A DNA stretch of 64,000 nucleotides, from NCBI RefSeq assembly GCF_903166585.1, contig NZ_CAESCM010000016.1:62001-126000 (forward strand), given 5' to 3'. The position numbers and the translations under genes are program-made. Positions 25,499 to 33,696 of this stretch are shown piece after piece. Source of the stretch: Pedobacter ghigonis. GTDB lineage: Bacteria; Bacteroidota; Bacteroidia; Sphingobacteriales; Sphingobacteriaceae. Position 1 is the first letter of the stretch, and every line of letters begins with the position of its first letter. Under the pieces are notes generated by a model. That model made no database searches. It was not told the DNA's origin and saw nothing but the letters and a program-made list of their open reading frames with translations.

Positions 25499-26308
25499 TT
25501 AACGATTAAAGTTATGAATTAGTTCGGAAAATGAAGAAATAGTTTGATCCAACCATTTCTGGTTGTCCATCACACTAGAAGTTATCTGTTCTCGAAGTAA
25601 AGCTTTATCATTGCACCATTGATTGGGTATACCTGCGATGAGATCAGGGAGCGCCTGCCTGCATCTGCTTACAAAGATAGGAAATTGTTCCAATAACTGC
25701 TGATGCCTGGCTTCGCGTTTTAATTTACTGTTCAGGAGCACTTTCGCAATATCCGAATGTATTATACTGTCTTCCCAGGTTAAAGGCGAGAGTTCTCTCC
25801 CCAAACCGTCGCCATCAAACAAATTGGAATGATCTATTGGCACCAATCTGTTTTCCAATAACAGCAAATTTGAGTTGTTCTGATTGCGGTCATCATTAGC
25901 CAGCCATAAATCAAAAAGGCCAATATCCATAAGGCTAAACCTGTCTTCAAATTTATCCAGCTCATAGCGGTCTCCCGAACTACCAATAATGATGTCGTTA
26001 ACACTCAAGGCATTGTTTTCATATTGCAAGCCAAAGCATGGCTTATCAAAAAGGTGGCCCTGAATCCTACCGTTTAAGATTTCTGCAGGTACATGATCAC
26101 GTTTAATATTTACGAATGCAGCTGAAAAGACCCCGATTTCCCATAGTTGTAGAAACTGATGTCCAAGGTATTCGTTAATCAACTTCGTACCAAAATCATA
26201 TTTGCAAACATAATCCTCGAGGTTATCTGCCATCACTACAACCGGAAGACTTCCTCCTGTTGGTATGACCCTTGATATTTTGGCTATAGATGAGCGAATA
26301 TTTAACAT
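25499..26308 (-). CDS. HipA-like kinase (HipA_2 type)
   Basis: 269 residues. 'VCKYDFGTKLINEYLGHQFLQLWEIGVFSAAFVNI' matches the N-lobe of HipA_2 proteins, where the Lys (K36) would bind ATP. 'MDIGLFDLWLANDDRNQNNSNLLL' holds the probable catalytic Asp, and 'LVPIDHSNLF' resembles the metal-binding DH motif. The HipA N-terminal subdomain and the HipB antitoxin gene of classical hipBA are missing. It may act as a stand-alone Ser/Thr-type kinase whose activity is modulated by the following gene product. A stress or defence role is inference. Confidence 0.72.
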   Translation of the reverse strand: MLNIRSSIAKISRVIPTGGSLPVVVMADNLEDYVCKYDFGTKLINEYLGHQFLQLWEIGVFSAAFVNIKRDHVPAEILNGRIQGHLFDKPCFGLQYENNALSVNDIIIGSSGDRYELDKFEDRFSLMDIGLFDLWLANDDRNQNNSNLLLLENRLVPIDHSNLFDGDGLGRELSPLTWEDSIIHSDIAKVLLNSKLKREARHQQLLEQFPIFVSRCRQALPDLIAGIPNQWCNDKALLREQITSSVMDNQKWLDQTISSFSELIHNFNR

Positions 26309-26668
26309 TTATCGGCCTGGACTTTTAATTTCACCTCGAATGTTTATTGTTGAACGTTAGTAAAACTACAGGTTATTACTAATGTAACTATTTCTGCCCT
26401 TATTTAAAAAGCTTACTTTTAAAACTATAGGCATAAAAGCTTATCCAACCGTTGGGATAATTAGAAACAACAACTGGATATCAATAATGTATTCAAGGCC
26501 AACTCATATAGCTACTTTATCAACATGAAAATAAACGGCAGGTTTTCATTGTCAATTTAGCAATGTCGATAAAAAATAAAGCCTTAACAATTTCTTGTTA
26601 AGGCTTTTGCTTAGCCCGAAGCAATCCCGACGATTGATTGAGTCTTGGCGTTAAGCGTTTTTAGGTTA
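26309..26668. other. Intergenic region without a gene
   Basis: 360 AT-rich bases between the HipA-like start and the end of the Reg_prop/YceI gene. Apart from the terminator at 26581-26613 I see no coding sequence. Confidence 0.6.
26572..26604 (-). terminator. Terminator of the Reg_prop/YceI gene
   Basis: GCCTTAACAA pairs with TTGTTAAGGC around a 4-base loop. On the minus strand it is followed by TTTATTTTTT, fitting the gene that ends at 26669. Confidence 0.8.
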
Positions 26669-28381
26669 TTATTTTTTCGCTACGATTTTGATAAAGAATT
26701 TAACGTCGTTCGAAATGGTTAAATCGCCGGACTCATCAAAGCGCTTTTCCGATCTGTAATAAATATCCCAATCTGTCCGGTCGAGGATCAATGCGCCATT
26801 TACCTCTACAGTTCCGTCCATACCATCTTTAAAATGCATTTGGGCAGGAAAAGTAACGGTCTTGGTAATACCTTCGATGTTGAGCTTACCTGTAACTTTT
26901 ATATTTTCATGCTTACCGTTTTCAACCTTCGTAATGGCAAAGGTAGAAACAGGGAATTTTTTAACATCAAAAAAATCAGGCAATTTATTGTGTGGGCCTT
27001 CATCTTCAAATATCTGCTCGATGGTATTCATATCCACCTCAACAGCGCCGCCTGTCAACAGACTGTTTTCGATCGACAATTCTCCTTTTAAGATATCTAC
27101 CTTGCCTGTACAGGAGCCATCACTAATTAACTTAGTGCCTTCCCATCCACCCAAATACATCGATCCTTGCCATACAATAGCACTTTGTTTCGTATCGATG
27201 CTGTACTTTTTCTTACCCCCTTTATTATAAAAGTCGGTGATGTTTTTTCCCTGTCCATCCGGCAGGCTCGTATCGTAACGATACACGCCGGTAGCATCTC
27301 CAAACCAAATATTTCCATCGTTAGCTTCCAACAGCCCGAAGAAAGCCTTGCCCGACATGATTTCGGTTACCCTGGGCTGCTTACTATACAAGCTATTTGC
27401 ATCGTAGCGCGAAAGCGCCTGCACACTCGAGTTAGCAGGATTTACAGCACCCGTAGTCCAGATGTTTCCTTTTCTATCCTGAATTATAGCATAGGCAGCT
27501 CTTTGCGATACCTTGGTAAAAGTACCGCCGCCTGTGGTGGGCGATGTAGCTGGATCGTAACGCCAGAGGCCACCGGTTTGGCTTACATTAAAACCATTGA
27601 AACCGCTGAGCCAGATATTGCCTTTTTTATCTTCTATGATACTCCAAACATCGAGAAAGGGCTGGCCGTTATGCGTTAAAGTGGTAAACTTTTTCCCGTC
27701 GTAAACAAAGGCATCGCCCCTTGTGCCCACCCACAATTTCCCTGTTTTATCTTCCAGGATTGTGGTAATATCATTATTCAAACGCGCGTCTTTATAAAAA
27801 AGCGGGACGTTTGGAGATTTAAAATTTTGAAATGATTTCCCCTGCGCTTTCTGCAGGCTGGCATCGTAACGACTTATTCCAGCTCCGGTGCCGAACCAAA
27901 TATTGCCGGCCTTATCTTCATAAACAGTCATCACCCGGTTATCAGCAAGTCCATCTTTGGTAGTAAAATGCTGAATGGATTTAGCGCCTGCACCGAGCGG
28001 AGCCGAATTGTTGTAGTAATAAACGCCCGAATCGGTAGTGGCGAACCAGATATTTCCCTTTCGGTCTTCCAGCACATCCCAGAACCGGTGCGAACCTATT
28101 TTACTACTAAGGTTAATAAAAGATTTCTCCTTCCCTTCGGGCTGGCGGGCATCGTATCTGAAAACATCACCATACAATAAGTTGTTGGGGCCAGCAATTA
28201 AAATGGTGCCATTACTACCCTTTTTGATGTTGCGCACCATGATGTTAGGCCCTATGTCTTTAACTTCGGCACTGGCCGCTGTTGGCTTAGTGCTATCCTC
28301 CGATGCCTCTGTTTTATCTCGTCCACAGGAACTGAGCAAAACAAACATTAAGCACAAAACATATACGTGTAGGTATTTCAT
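26669..28381 (-). CDS. Lipoprotein fusing a Reg_prop beta-propeller to a YceI domain
   Basis: 570 residues; lipobox 'FVLLSSC' (Cys 19). Residues ~45-380 hold at least six Reg_prop-type blades with a recurring 'D..GNIW' motif (for example EDRKGNIWFATT, EDKAGNIWFGTG, EDKKGNIWLSG). From about residue 390 the protein is a YceI-like lipocalin-type domain: 'ELSIENSLLTGGAVEVDMNTIE', 'FFDVKKFPVSTFAITKV', 'VTGKLNIEGITKTVTFPAQ' and 'LDRTDWDIYY'. Reg_prop repeats normally belong to hybrid two-component sensors and YceI to periplasmic lipid-binding proteins, so the fusion is unusual. The divergent neighbours encode a cytochrome and a DsrE protein. Confidence 0.85.
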   Translation of the reverse strand: MKYLHVYVLCLMFVLLSSCGRDKTEASEDSTKPTAASAEVKDIGPNIMVRNIKKGSNGTILIAGPNNLLYGDVFRYDARQPEGKEKSFINLSSKIGSHRFWDVLEDRKGNIWFATTDSGVYYYNNSAPLGAGAKSIQHFTTKDGLADNRVMTVYEDKAGNIWFGTGAGISRYDASLQKAQGKSFQNFKSPNVPLFYKDARLNNDITTILEDKTGKLWVGTRGDAFVYDGKKFTTLTHNGQPFLDVWSIIEDKKGNIWLSGFNGFNVSQTGGLWRYDPATSPTTGGGTFTKVSQRAAYAIIQDRKGNIWTTGAVNPANSSVQALSRYDANSLYSKQPRVTEIMSGKAFFGLLEANDGNIWFGDATGVYRYDTSLPDGQGKNITDFYNKGGKKKYSIDTKQSAIVWQGSMYLGGWEGTKLISDGSCTGKVDILKGELSIENSLLTGGAVEVDMNTIEQIFEDEGPHNKLPDFFDVKKFPVSTFAITKVENGKHENIKVTGKLNIEGITKTVTFPAQMHFKDGMDGTVEVNGALILDRTDWDIYYRSEKRFDESGDLTISNDVKFFIKIVAKK

Positions 28382-28738
28382 ATTTTTTTATTTATTGATC
28401 CGATTAGAATTGATAAAGCGAATCTACCTTGATATGCATCGGCGCAACGAATTTGGATTGTAAATAATATTGTAAATTTTGTAAATAAAGTGTTGACATG
28501 ATGCATGGTAGCTTAAATGTACACTACGTTGTTCCCGACTGCGCTGCAATCCACCCGAAATGGCGATTCTCTTAGAGAAGCCTGACACCGAACTGTCCGC
28601 AGTCTTCAGCAGGAGTTCTACGGGTAACCAAGAAAACAAACAGCCAATAATGTAATTGCAGATAAGAAATTGGAATTTTAACCGAAGATGCAGAGATTAG
28701 CCATTATTTTGTATCCCAATCATATCGGCTAGCAGCGA
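28382..28738. other. Intergenic region between divergent genes
   Basis: 357 bases separating the Reg_prop/YceI and TsdA-like genes. It carries a degenerate half of the CGTCATnTCGA repeat (28533-28566) but no gene; promoters for both sides must lie here. Confidence 0.6.
28533..28566. repeat. Degenerate half of the CGTCATnTCGA repeat
   Basis: TCCCGACTGCGCTGCAATCC followed by ACCCGAAATGGCGA resembles the right half of the element at 1325-1434 with several changes. Confidence 0.4.
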
Positions 28739-29767
28739 ATGGAAGAATTACCACGAAAGATCAGCAAAATTTTAATTACGGTTAGCATCCTTACGGTGAT
28801 ACTTTTAGGCCTTGTTATAGCTTTAGTTTTAACAAGGACAAACCAACATGCTTCGTTTTTGATTGAAAGAAATACTAACCGGAAAGAAAAAAAGCAGGAT
28901 AGCCAACCGGTGCCAATCTGGAAGTCGCCTGATGTAGCTGCCATTAACGATCCGCAGGAGAAAGAACTGGTGAGTTATGGCCGGGAACTGATTGCCAACA
29001 CAGCCAAATATCTCGGGCCCGAAGGTACAGTAGGTAAGCACAGCAACCGCATGAACTGTCAAAACTGCCACCTGGATGCGGGAACTAAACCATTTGGAAA
29101 CAATTACGCAGCTGTATTTTCTACCTATCCCAAATTCAGGGCCAGGTCGGGCACAAAAGAAACCATAGTTAAACGCATTTCAGATTGCTTTGAGAGAAGC
29201 CTGAATGGTACAGCGCCCGATAGTACAAGCAGGGAGCTGAAAGCCATGATTGCCTATATCAGTTTTTTGGGAAGTGATGTGAAAAAAGGAATTTCGCCTC
29301 AGGGTAGTGGTATCCAAAAACTCACTTTTATGATGCGTGCAGCAGATCCCTTAAAAGGAAAATTAATCTATCAGGCTAAATGCGTTTCCTGCCACGGCCG
29401 CAATGGCGAAGGTCTGCCCGCTGCAGACAAAAAAACATTCACCTATCCGCCTTTATGGGGACCAGATAGTTACAATGATGCAGCCGGTCTTTACAGGCTT
29501 TCAAATTTTGCGGGTTACATTAAAAATAATATGCCTTATGGAGCCAGTTATAAAAACCAGCTGCTCAACGATGAAGAATCGTGGGACCTGGCGGCCTTCG
29601 TAAACAGCCAGTCGCGGCCACATAAAGATCAGCACAGCGACTGGTCGGATAATTCGAAAAAGCCAATAGACTTTCCCTTTGGGCCCTATACCGATCAATT
29701 TACTGAAGTACAACATAAATACGGCCCTTTTAATCCCATTAAAAATGCCCATCTTAAAAATTTATAA
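28739..29767 (+). CDS. TsdA-like diheme cytochrome c (thiosulfate dehydrogenase / tetrathionate reductase family)
   Basis: 342 residues with an N-terminal membrane anchor (residues ~10-31). Two heme sites: CQNCH at 107-111 and CVSCH at 215-219. 'NCQNCHLDAGTKPFGNNYAAVF' and 'RISDCFERSLNG' match TsdA; the Cys in the latter (C150) corresponds to the Cys axial ligand of heme 1 that marks thiosulfate-active enzymes. The second domain has 'YPPLWGPDSYNDAAGLYRL' and 'NNMPYG', also typical. It would oxidise thiosulfate to tetrathionate or run the reverse reaction in the periplasm. A DsrE-family gene follows after 8 bases. Confidence 0.85.
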   Translation: MEELPRKISKILITVSILTVILLGLVIALVLTRTNQHASFLIERNTNRKEKKQDSQPVPIWKSPDVAAINDPQEKELVSYGRELIANTAKYLGPEGTVGKHSNRMNCQNCHLDAGTKPFGNNYAAVFSTYPKFRARSGTKETIVKRISDCFERSLNGTAPDSTSRELKAMIAYISFLGSDVKKGISPQGSGIQKLTFMMRAADPLKGKLIYQAKCVSCHGRNGEGLPAADKKTFTYPPLWGPDSYNDAAGLYRLSNFAGYIKNNMPYGASYKNQLLNDEESWDLAAFVNSQSRPHKDQHSDWSDNSKKPIDFPFGPYTDQFTEVQHKYGPFNPIKNAHLKNL

Positions 29768-29775
29768 ACAACAAC

Positions 29776-30237
29776 ATGAAAAATTACCAATTACTCCCGA
29801 TAGTGGTATTCAGCTTTTTAAGCTTAAATTTATCTGCCCAGCAAAAGCAAACCGACCCCAAAAGCTTCCACGGTGCAGTGGCCACAGCCAAACATTATAA
29901 AGCGGTTTATCAGCTCAACACTGATGATGACAAAAAAATAATAGGTACACTAAAGAATATTTCGAATGCACTAGAAGACCCACGTTTAAAAGGAAAACTG
30001 GAGCTCGAACTGGTTGTACATGGTGGTGGCGTAGCCGCATTTAAGAAAGGGTCGGCATACGAGCAGCAGCTGCTGGCGTTGCAAAAGGCAGGCGTAATAC
30101 TGGCAGAGTGCGAAAACACGCTGAGGGAGCGAAACATTTCAAAAGACGAACTCTTTGATTTTATTTCTTTTGTTCCCAGTGGAAACGGAGAGCTCATCAT
30201 CCGTCAGCAACAAGGCTGGGCCATTATACATCCTTAA
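29776..30237 (+). CDS. Secreted DsrE/DsrF-like protein
   Basis: 153 residues with a signal peptide ending near 'NLSAQQ'. The mature part has the DsrE-like pattern: 'YKAVYQLNTDDDKKIIGTLKNISNAL', 'LELELVVHGGGVAAFKKGS', 'LLALQKAGVILAECENTLRERNIS' (with a single conserved Cys) and a C-terminal 'GELIIRQQQGWAIIHP'. Cytoplasmic DsrE proteins take part in sulfur relay; exported relatives are common but little studied. Its operon with the TsdA-like cytochrome points to sulfur oxyanion metabolism. Confidence 0.82.
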   Translation: MKNYQLLPIVVFSFLSLNLSAQQKQTDPKSFHGAVATAKHYKAVYQLNTDDDKKIIGTLKNISNALEDPRLKGKLELELVVHGGGVAAFKKGSAYEQQLLALQKAGVILAECENTLRERNISKDELFDFISFVPSGNGELIIRQQQGWAIIHP

Positions 30238-30247
30238 ACATAGCATT

Positions 30248-30279
30248 CCAAAGCGTTTGGTAAAAACCAAACGCTTTGG
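30248..30279. terminator. Perfect 14-bp hairpin after the TsdA/DsrE operon
   Basis: CCAAAGCGTTTGGT, loop AAAA, then its exact reverse complement. No T run follows. It sits 10 bases past the DsrE stop and probably ends or protects that transcript. Confidence 0.6.
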
Positions 30280-30610
30280 AAACTGTCCTGCTCGTTATCG
30301 TAACTAACACTCCCCCATTACAGGTGCCAGGCCGCAAGCAGGTAGGGTTATCCCATTATTTATATTACGCAATGAGCCGGCTTTGCACCAAATAACGTAA
30401 ATGATCTTATCACACTGCTTAAACACAGCCCAAACAATTGCCAGCTTTTAGGCGTATAGCAAGGAATTCAGGTAGCATTTATTTTGCAAAAAATTTAGCT
30501 AAATTCGCCGCAAGGGCAAAAGGGATAATAATAGTAAAGCTTAACATGTTGCGCAACATTACCCGGAAGCTTAAAAATTCATAAAAAATGATGAACAAAG
30601 AAAATAATTA
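30280..30610. other. Intergenic region upstream of the membrane AraC gene
   Basis: 330 bases without an open frame of note. The promoter of the AraC gene should lie here; no clear box was found. Confidence 0.5.
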
Positions 30611-31726
30611 ATGGATAACATCAATTTATTAATTATTGTAACCACCATTTCGTTGTTTGTTTCGGTATTGCTTACATTTTTTGTGCTTACGGTTAAAACC
30701 AAACACAAAATAAGCAATGTATTGTTTGCTGCTTTTTTATTATTAAATGCAGTAGATATTAGCCATCCTTTATTTACTGATGGCCCTTCAAATCTGGGAA
30801 TATTCAGAACTACACTTGCCTTTTTACAGCTTCCTGTTTTTTATCTGTACGTTTTATCTGTTTGTTATGCAGATTTTAAGCTTAAACCCAAATATCTACT
30901 TCATCTAATCCCGTTTTTAGTAGTTAACACAACTTTACTACCTCGTTTTTATATGGTAGATACTGCTGCTAAAATCAACTTTATTGCCCACCGCCGAAAT
31001 ATGATCGAACTTCAGTTCAATCATGTGCTGCTCCTCTTTCAAATCGTAATCTATCTGGCAGCTATTTTTATGCTGCTAAAAAAAGCGAAAAAGCTCTATC
31101 TCGAAAATTATGCAGGTGCCAGTATTAATGCTTATCATTGGGTATTTCAGTTTACAAGCGTACTCAGCTTTTTATATTTAATTGCCATTTTAAAAAACGC
31201 GCTTAAGTTTTCCGATTATCCCTACATTTCTGAATGGATAAAGATTGGAATATCAGTATTTAACCTGTTTATGATTTGCTGGTATTTATTCAAAGCCTTA
31301 AATCATCCTGATTTATTTAGAAAAATCGATTCGAAATTAAAACTGGTATCGGATCTGGTTTTAGAACAGCAATTGCTGGCGCCCGAGGCTTTAAATGAAG
31401 ATATTTTAAAGCTAAAGCAATACATGAGTGATGAAAAGCCCTTTCTCGATCCGGCTTTAACCATTCAGGATATTGCTAAAGAAATCAATGTTCCGGTTCG
31501 TGAATTATCAGTACTGATCAATCATCAGCTGGGACAACATTTTTATGATTTTGTAAATACTTACCGGATCGAAAATGCAATGGTAATTTTAAAAGATCCA
31601 TCAAAAACAAAACTTACCGTTCTTGAAATCCTTTATGAAGTTGGTTTTAATTCAAAATCTTCTTTTAATACGGCTTTTAAAAAGCATACCGGATACACCC
31701 CAACCAACTACCGCAAAAACCTCTAA
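30611..31726 (+). CDS. Membrane-anchored AraC family regulator
   Basis: 371 residues. The first ~240 residues are strongly hydrophobic with about seven spans ('LLIIVTTISLFVSVLLTFFVL', 'FLQLPVFYLYVLSVCYADF', 'LLLFQIVIYLAAIFMLL' and others). The C-terminal ~100 residues form an AraC helix-turn-helix domain ('TIQDIAKEINVPVRELSVLINHQLGQHFYDFVNTYRIENAMVIL', 'ILYEVGFNSKSSFNTAFKKHTGYTPTNYRK'). This layout is frequent in Bacteroidota; ligand unknown. The nearest downstream gene is a serine hydrolase, a plausible target. Confidence 0.9.
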   Translation: MDNINLLIIVTTISLFVSVLLTFFVLTVKTKHKISNVLFAAFLLLNAVDISHPLFTDGPSNLGIFRTTLAFLQLPVFYLYVLSVCYADFKLKPKYLLHLIPFLVVNTTLLPRFYMVDTAAKINFIAHRRNMIELQFNHVLLLFQIVIYLAAIFMLLKKAKKLYLENYAGASINAYHWVFQFTSVLSFLYLIAILKNALKFSDYPYISEWIKIGISVFNLFMICWYLFKALNHPDLFRKIDSKLKLVSDLVLEQQLLAPEALNEDILKLKQYMSDEKPFLDPALTIQDIAKEINVPVRELSVLINHQLGQHFYDFVNTYRIENAMVILKDPSKTKLTVLEILYEVGFNSKSSFNTAFKKHTGYTPTNYRKNL

Positions 31727-31879
31727 AACAACCGTTTGTAATTACTCGTACTTATTGATTAAACCATTCGTACCATTTTTTTAAAACAAAAGCGTTCGAT
31801 TGCATTTACTCGGTCGCACAGTTTTAACCTGCTCCACATATTTGTAACGAAATAAATTTTTAACCTAAAATACGGTACA

Positions 31880-32938
31880 ATGAAAACTTCATTTAAATTT
31901 TTCGCAGCATTATTATTCATCGGCAATTCAACTTTTGCACAAGATGTTGCTAAACAAGTCGATTCAATTATAAAAAGCAATTATGAACAAAATCCGGCCA
32001 TTGGCATTAGTGTTGGATTGATTAACAATGGCAAAGTATCTTTTACAGCGTATGGTAAACTGAGCAAAGAAAGCGCTACTGATATTGATCGAAATTCGAT
32101 CTTCGAAATTGCTTCTGTTACTAAAATATTAACTTCAAATATGATTGCCCAGGCAGCTATTGAAAATAAATTGAAGCTCAATGATTATATCGATAGCTAC
32201 CTGCCTAAGCAGTATGTTTTACAGCAAAACCTGCAGCATAAAATCAAAATATCTGATCTGGCTTCGCATCAATCGGGTTTACCTGATATCGATTTCGGCA
32301 AATTAATAGCTTTAAACCCGCAACAGCCTGTAAACAGCATCACAGCCGATTCATTGAGTGCGATAATTAATAATTGCAGCGCGCTTATTGACTATGGTAA
32401 ATACCGTTATTCGACCATAGGTTATACTTTACTGGGACAAATTTTAGAAGAAGTATACCATAAAAGCTATGACGAAATCATCAGGAAAAAAATATTAAAG
32501 CCCGCCAAAATGAACAATACCTTAACAAAGGATTTTGATGTAAAAAACATCACAACAGGTTACAACCCTGATGGGGGTGCTCAGGAATTTTTTAAATGGA
32601 ATATTACTGCACCTGCTGGCTTAATAAAAGCTAACGCCACTGATATGATAAGCTACCTGAAAGCGGTTTTAACAGCAGGAAACACAATCTCGGCAGCTGC
32701 ATTATTAACCGAAAAAATTTACTACAAAGACGAAAAAAGAGAAATGGGTTTAGGAACCAACATTATAACCGATGATAAAAACACCATTTACTTAAAAACA
32801 GGAGATTCTATGGGTCAATCGTCTATTATAGCTTACAACAGGGTTAAAAATTGGGGTTTAATTATCCTCATCAATAAAAGAGATTCGAAAATGAGACAAA
32901 ACCTTTTGAATAAAATTGTAGAAACCGTGTTGAATTAA
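31880..32938 (+). CDS. Serine hydrolase, beta-lactamase/penicillin-binding-protein class C type
   Basis: 352 residues with a signal peptide (ends near STFAQD). The nucleophile motif SVTK lies in 'FEIASVTKILTSNMIAQ'. The second motif is 'YRYSTIGYTLLGQILEEVY', where the usual YSN is YST. 'YLKTGDSMG' fits the KTG triad position. Substrate is unknown; such proteins include D-aminopeptidases, esterases and class C beta-lactamases. 153 bases separate it from the AraC gene, so it may have its own promoter. Confidence 0.88.
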   Translation: MKTSFKFFAALLFIGNSTFAQDVAKQVDSIIKSNYEQNPAIGISVGLINNGKVSFTAYGKLSKESATDIDRNSIFEIASVTKILTSNMIAQAAIENKLKLNDYIDSYLPKQYVLQQNLQHKIKISDLASHQSGLPDIDFGKLIALNPQQPVNSITADSLSAIINNCSALIDYGKYRYSTIGYTLLGQILEEVYHKSYDEIIRKKILKPAKMNNTLTKDFDVKNITTGYNPDGGAQEFFKWNITAPAGLIKANATDMISYLKAVLTAGNTISAAALLTEKIYYKDEKREMGLGTNIITDDKNTIYLKTGDSMGQSSIIAYNRVKNWGLIILINKRDSKMRQNLLNKIVETVLN

Positions 32939-32975
32939 TATTTCAACCTAAAAAACAAAACTGCCGCAAGTTTTG

Positions 32976-32990
32976 GCTACCTGGGTTTAT
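32976..32990. repeat. Short copy of the tRNA-Leu 5' boundary (possible att remnant)
   Basis: GCTACCTGGGTTTAT; the tRNA-Leu boundary at 34586-34600 reads GCCACCTGGGTTTAT, one mismatch in 15, same orientation. Together they bracket the decayed segment. Confidence 0.4.
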
Positions 32991-33115
32991 GTAGTAGCCA
33001 GACTTGTGCCTTTTTTAAATCAATAGATTAATTCCGGCCAACAATTAGAATATTTATTCAAGCTCTCACTTACCCAAATCTCAAAAGCTTGCACCAACTG
33101 AGACCAGACTAATTT

Positions 33116-33289
33116 TTAAACATCCGCATTAGACGTGCGAAAAAACTATTATCTGTTTTTGTAACCGTATTTTTTATTTCTCTCGCTGAGGGTCCAACTG
33201 CAAGCACAGCATTTTCATTTTTAACCGTTGGAGTGGGGATTTCGGCAATAGTATCCACCTGTTTTCGCGCATAGTGGCCAGCTTTTTCG
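33116..33289 (-). pseudogene. Remnant C-terminal coding segment
   Basis: On the minus strand an open segment of about 58 codons reads TEKAGHYARKQVDTIAE, then TPTVKNENAVLAVGPSARE and ends 'NSFFARLMRMFKN' with a stop. Composition and charge look like a real protein end, but it has no start and is cut by a stop upstream. Family not recognised. Confidence 0.35.
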
Positions 33290-33302
33290 GTCTAAATGTT
33301 CA

Positions 33303-33476
33303 ATGGAAAGGGTGCAAAAAGAGATAAACCTTGAAGGCCAGTATTTTGTAGTTATTCCCTTCTTGCATGATCCGTTCGTGGCGTACATTAATTATGTAAA
33401 GCCTCACCCAGTTCAGTTTAAGTTTCACAATGCGGACAAACAAACCTTTCCACATCAACATCTAAGGTTCGACTAA
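33303..33476 (+). CDS. Possible small ORF or gene remnant (57 residues)
   Basis: ATG to TAA encoding 'MERVQKEINLEGQYFVVIPF' ... 'QFKFHNADKQTFPHQHLRFD'. No ribosome-binding or promoter signal and no recognised family; it overlaps a decayed region and may be chance or a remnant. Confidence 0.2.
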   Translation: MERVQKEINLEGQYFVVIPFLHDPFVAYINYVKPHPVQFKFHNADKQTFPHQHLRFD

Positions 33477-33696
33477 ATAAAATCAATTCACCTGGTTGAA
33501 AAGGTTTCTATTATTGCGGGGAGCAGTGTGAACACCCGGAAAGCAATCCAAAGTTGAGAGGGAGCGAAAATGGAAGATAATCTTCAAATTCCTATACTGG
33601 TAAAACATTGCGGACTGGTTATTAGTAAGCCAAAACACACACTAACATAAGGAATACTGCACGAGAACAGGAGCCCTTCATATTTATATGAGTGGT

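Larger units (their letters stand above)
32939..33696. other. Decayed region without an intact gene
   Basis: About 760 bases. No long open frame survives. On the minus strand 33116-33289 reads as a plausible protein C-terminus, and on the plus strand 33303-33476 is a 57-codon open frame. A 15-base sequence at 32976-32990 matches the tRNA-Leu 5' end at 34586-34600 with one mismatch. I read this as the left part of a mobile-element scar. Confidence 0.5.

Noticed and set aside
24652..26308. Classical hipBA toxin-antitoxin operon
   Set aside because: There is no HipB-like helix-turn-helix gene and the kinase lacks the HipA N-terminal subdomain.
27167..27679. 170-codon plus-strand frame opposite the Reg_prop/YceI gene
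   Set aside because: Antisense shadow caused by the repeated blade codons; the minus-strand gene has clear domains and a lipobox.
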